Below, one piece after another: positions 31,191 through 34,098 of a DNA stretch of 34,098 bases. Under the pieces are notes generated by a model, which was given only the letters and a program-made list of their open reading frames with translations, was not told the DNA's origin and did no database searches. The DNA comes from Ophiothrix spiculata (Eukaryota > Echinodermata > Ophiuroidea > Amphilepidida > Ophiotrichidae): the NCBI GenBank assembly GCA_000969725.1, contig JXSR01S015636.1, one strand, 5' to 3'. Position 1 is the first letter of the stretch, and each line of letters begins with the position of its first letter. The translations under genes were made by a program, and so were the position numbers.

Positions 31191-32307
31191 TAAGGTTTCT
31201 GTCAAGGCTGTTTTTTCATGTCGACATGTCGCAATAATTTGTTGTCGACGTCGACATAATGTCGGCATAGAGTTGATATCAAAGATTTGTTTTTTGTTGG
31301 AAAAACGAAATTGTTTGGATGAGCATAATGACCCGTTTTAGACGTACATTTACCTAAAATATAGTTATGAACTCGTTCTTTCTGCCAGCGGCGTAGCTAG
31401 GGTGTCTGGCGCCCGGGGCAAGAATTAAAACTGGCGCCCCCCCCCCCACCGCGGGCAAAAAACTGCCCCCCCCCCGGTACACCCCCAAAAATGCCAACAG
31501 CTTTGAAAAACTTCTCTTTTTTGGTGAAAATGAGTAATTTCTGCTATAATTTTGCTTTAAAAAAATTTGCGTTTTTTGGCAATAATATTTGCTTATTTAA
31601 GCTAAAAAACATTGAAACTGTAAGGGCGCGCGGAGCGCGCAAAAAATTTAGGCAAAAATTGGCTAATTGCTTACTAAAGCCCCGGTTGGGGTCGAGGGGG
31701 CGAAGCCCCTGAAGCTACAGGGCTTTACTGCATTTTATGCTTTTTTGTGGGGTAATATGAAAGCCTCGGTGGGGTAGAGGGGGCGAAGTCCCCTGAAGCA
31801 TGGAAATACTATTTCCATGCCTGAAGCAACAGGGTTTTACTGCAGTTTGTGGGTATATAAATATGTATGATGATATTTGAGGGCAAAAGTATTCTTTTCT
31901 CTTCTCCTTTTTTTTCTCCCTTCTTTTCCCCTTTTTTCTTTCTCTTTTCTTTTTTCCTTTTTGTCATTTCAGCGCCCCCCTGCGGGCGGCGCCCGGGGCA
32001 CGTGCCCCCCCTTGCCCCCCCTAGCTACGCCACTGCTTTCTGCGTACAACAATATGCATGATATAAAATTGATATTGTGTAACTTTTTTGTTGTGAACCA
32101 TCGTAATAATTTTATAAAACGGTTGTAAATGACGAACAGCTAATAAGTATCAAATTATGGGTCAACTGCTCATAAACATTCATACGTTGACAATTAAACG
32201 TTATTTTTAATGGAATTTTACTTGCCAAGTTATGTCGACAAATGAGATTTCATGTCGACATGTTGAGATATACTTTATGTCGACATTTGGCATGTCGACA
32301 GAAACCT
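31191..32307. mobile_element. MITE with TGTCGACA repeats, host of the nested hAT
   Basis: The left end AAGGTTTCTGTC and the complement of the right end (AGGTTTCTGTCGACAT) match. Both sides carry AACTAAAACA (31181-31190 and 32308-32317), a likely 9-10 bp target duplication suggesting a Mutator-like superfamily (inference). Without the hAT and its duplicated 8-mer it is about 460 bp. The palindrome TGTCGACA or near variants recur several times near both ends. Confidence 0.75.
31386..32035. mobile_element. Non-autonomous hAT element (650 bp) with perfect 8-bp target duplication
   Basis: The ends are CAGCGGCGTAGCTAGG and the complement of CTAGCTACGCCACTG. Both sides are flanked by the identical 8-mer CTTTCTGC (31378-31385 and 32036-32043), the target-site length of hAT transposons. 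Subterminal G/C-runs pair imperfectly (GGCGCCCGGGGCA-type blocks). The interior has no transposase: an AT-rich stretch, two diverged copies of a block containing GAGGGGGCGAAG(C/T)CCC (around 31680 and 31765), and a polypyrimidine tract at 31900-31965. It lies inside the larger element at 31191-32307. Confidence 0.92.
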
Positions 32308-32639
32308 AACTAAAACAACAACAACCGATTTTTAGAGATGCGTGAAAAGCTATTCAGCACAGAAAAGGAAATACACATTTGACCAATCCGATCGAAACCT
32401 ATCAGATGTCGGCAACTGCTTGTGTCTCAGTTAATTCCTATAATAATTGCCAATTCTATAGCACATATATCTAATAATTTACCAATCAACAGATGCCAAC
32501 ATAAAAGATAAAAAGATTAATTCCTTTTACAAACATTTTTCAGACACATGCAGAATCATTAATCTTCCAACAATATTATAACAATGACAAATACCACTTT
32601 GATGGGATGACACACTTGTATACGAACAAGTACAAACTA

Positions 32640-32901
32640 AAGGCTCTGTCAGACATCACCGTATAGAGCAAAACGTATGAATAACGTACAAAAGTTTCAC
32701 ATATTGAACGTGTGCTAAACGGACCACCACCGTATGAACAACGAATTAAACGTATACATAACGGACAGACCGTATGGATAACATATTGCACGTACTTGTA
32801 ACGAACACATGACGAACAACAATGCATAAAACAGAACAATAATGGAATTAAGTACGTTAGGCGTACGTTTTGCTCTATACGGTGATGTGTGACAGAGCCT
32901 T
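32640..32901. mobile_element. TA-flanked MITE with long TIRs
   Basis: AAGGCTCTGTC at the left and GACAGAGCCTT at the right are inverted repeats between TA dinucleotides (32638-32639, 32902-32903). With one small gap, the pairing continues through CATCACCGTATAGAGCAAAA to a TIR of about 38 bp. The 262-bp interior is full of short ACCGTATG/CGTATGAATAACG-like units. The open frame at 32576-32839 is a shadow of these. Confidence 0.88.
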
Positions 32902-32907
32902 TAGTAA

Positions 32908-33232
32908 CCGGTTAAGCACATAAACCAATATGACCATACGAGAAAATCAATTAGGCCATATTTTTCGAATCACTAAAACGTATCCACTCTTACTGAATAG
33001 TCAAATAATCTTGCGTTCAAAGTTTGACCACGTGGTAGCTACAAAATTAGCCAAAAATAATACCAAAATAATGAAAGATCCATGAACAAAACAAATTAAT
33101 CCGCAGTGGTTTGGTTTTGATCAATCCTAATTAGTCATTGTAAGACTCTTACACAATACAAAAATACCAGTTCACAATGCTATAGTATACAATGATCTCG
33201 TAACAGAGTCTGATTTCATGGTTTGTACTCCT
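32908..33232. repeat. Single arm of the 17427-18164 fold-back family
   Basis: The sequence from CCGGTTAAGCACATAAACCA onward follows the left arm of the intronic fold-back: CATACGAGAAAATCAATTAG, GGCCATATTTTTCGAATC, CCAGTTCACAATG and CGTAACAGAGTCTGATTTC. The second arm is absent, so this copy does not fold back. It begins immediately after the TA-flanked MITE ending at 32901. Confidence 0.8.
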
Positions 33233-34060
33233 AGGTTGAGTATAGCACCCAACTGCTGATTGCGTTTGGTGTCATGTGTCACATATTTGAAAACATGAGT
33301 CAAAATACAATTCCGCAGACGAGTTACTCGACAACAGCATTATTTCTTAATAATATTATTGCTATTTTTTGCATGGATAATTTAGGCATCAAAATTTAAC
33401 GTGACGGGTATAGTGGATGGATGATGGCATGTGATAAAATGTATTTAAAGCCAAGGGGTTCTCAAAAAATTGTAGGTATGTACCGACCAGGCCCAACATA
33501 TCGGGAAACTGATTATTCTCTTAATTGAGGTCCCAGGAACTGATATTTTCCTGACAAATTACGACTGTTGGAGATGAAGACCGCTAAACATGCTAAAAGT
33601 AGATTAAAAACTATTTCGTTTGAAATGAGGGTTTTCGGAACTGAAGTAATCTTAAAATTGGCGTCTTGGGGAGCGAAAGAGGAGGCTTGTGGGCGGTATA
33701 TACCCGTACCTATCAATGTAAGTGACCCCACCCCAGATTTAAGGTTGAAGAATTATAGAGGGCATATCATGGCACAAATTGACCAGACGTGTTGGTGTCG
33801 GGATGTCGTTTGACAATTTACCAATTGAAATCATTCAAATTCAATCATACTTAAGCTATCATCAAATTATCCTCAAATTGCCTCCTATGGCAAAAACATT
33901 CGACATGGTGCGAGGAATCGTAACGAAATTATTCATTTCAAACAAGGGACTACAACTATTCATTGACGCAAAAATCACCCCTTAAGGATAAAGGGAATCC
34001 ATCTACTCAGGAAAATGTGAATCCTAACTATTTTTTAATCATGAAAAGATAAATAATTTC
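33233..34060. other. No gene recognised; small GC-richer open stretch at 33510-33815
   Basis: Both strands are open over about 220 bp around 33570-33730, with balanced base composition unlike the surroundings. Neither translation matches a family I know. No inverted termini were found. Confidence 0.45.
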
Positions 34061-34098
34061 CACTGCCTTTGCGGGGACTCGAACCATGGATTATGGCA
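34061..34098 (-). repeat. tRNA B-box-like sequence at window edge, probable tRNA-derived SINE
   Basis: The minus strand reads CCATGGTTCGAGTCCCCGCA. GGTTCGAGTCC matches the RNA polymerase III B box consensus exactly. The five bases on each side pair poorly as a T-stem, so a decayed tRNA-derived SINE is more likely than a functional tRNA. The rest is cut off by the end of the window. Confidence 0.4.

Noticed and set aside
31491-32128. Open frames with Pro/Phe-rich translations
   Set aside because: They translate the C-runs and polypyrimidine tract of the non-autonomous hAT.
31219-32300. Regularly spaced TGTCGACA palindromes considered as a CRISPR-like or operator array
   Set aside because: Spacing is irregular, repeats are only 8-10 bp, and they sit at the two ends of a transposon-like element in a eukaryotic genome.
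34061-34098. Functional tRNA gene
   Set aside because: Only the B box is visible, the T-stem pairs poorly and the gene body is outside the window.

Overview
The window is AT-rich eukaryotic DNA, dominated by introns and repeats. It contains four short exons, on the minus strand, of one receptor-type guanylate cyclase gene (natriuretic-peptide-receptor / sea-urchin speract-resact receptor class). Together they encode about 121 residues of the juxtamembrane segment and the first part of the kinase homology domain. All four have canonical splice sites and fit together in frame. The exons encoding the extracellular domain, membrane segment, rest of the kinase homology domain and cyclase domain were not found. 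They are either outside the window or too divergent to recognise by eye. The repeat content (non-LTR retrotransposons of the CR1/L2 group, a non-autonomous hAT beginning CAGCGGCGTAGCTAGG, TTAA- and TA-flanked MITEs, long fold-back elements) suggests a marine invertebrate, probably a deuterostome such as an echinoderm or hemichordate. That placement is inference.

Layout. 1-6640: intergenic or intronic DNA with two dispersed repeat families and several small inverted-repeat elements. 6647-8350: decayed minus-strand non-LTR retrotransposon with a nested insertion at 7423-7991. 8795-15240: more copies of the same families plus fold-back elements (9072-9318, 10768-10963, 13455-13874), a small hAT-like MITE (12126-12311) and a 5'-truncated retrotransposon tail (12820-13388). 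15885-29086: the exon-bearing part of the guanylate cyclase, read right to left as 29086-28972, 27255-27190, 18389-18312, 15989-15885. 29587-33232: a TTAA MITE, a TIR element, an element carrying a nested 650-bp hAT, a TA-flanked MITE and one arm of the intronic fold-back family. The last bases hold a tRNA B-box-like sequence.

The most interesting feature is at the 78-nt exon. A 102-bp tandem duplication copied nearly the whole exon plus its donor site, but not its acceptor. Because 102 is a multiple of three and no stop is created, choosing the second donor would add 34 residues to the kinase homology domain: a second beta3/alphaC-like segment. This exon also lies between a TIR element and a roughly 740-bp inverted repeat. 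Other notable structures are a direct-inverted-direct insertion at 5150-5250 with an unaltered copy elsewhere in the window, and a hAT MITE with two repeat copies serving as empty sites.
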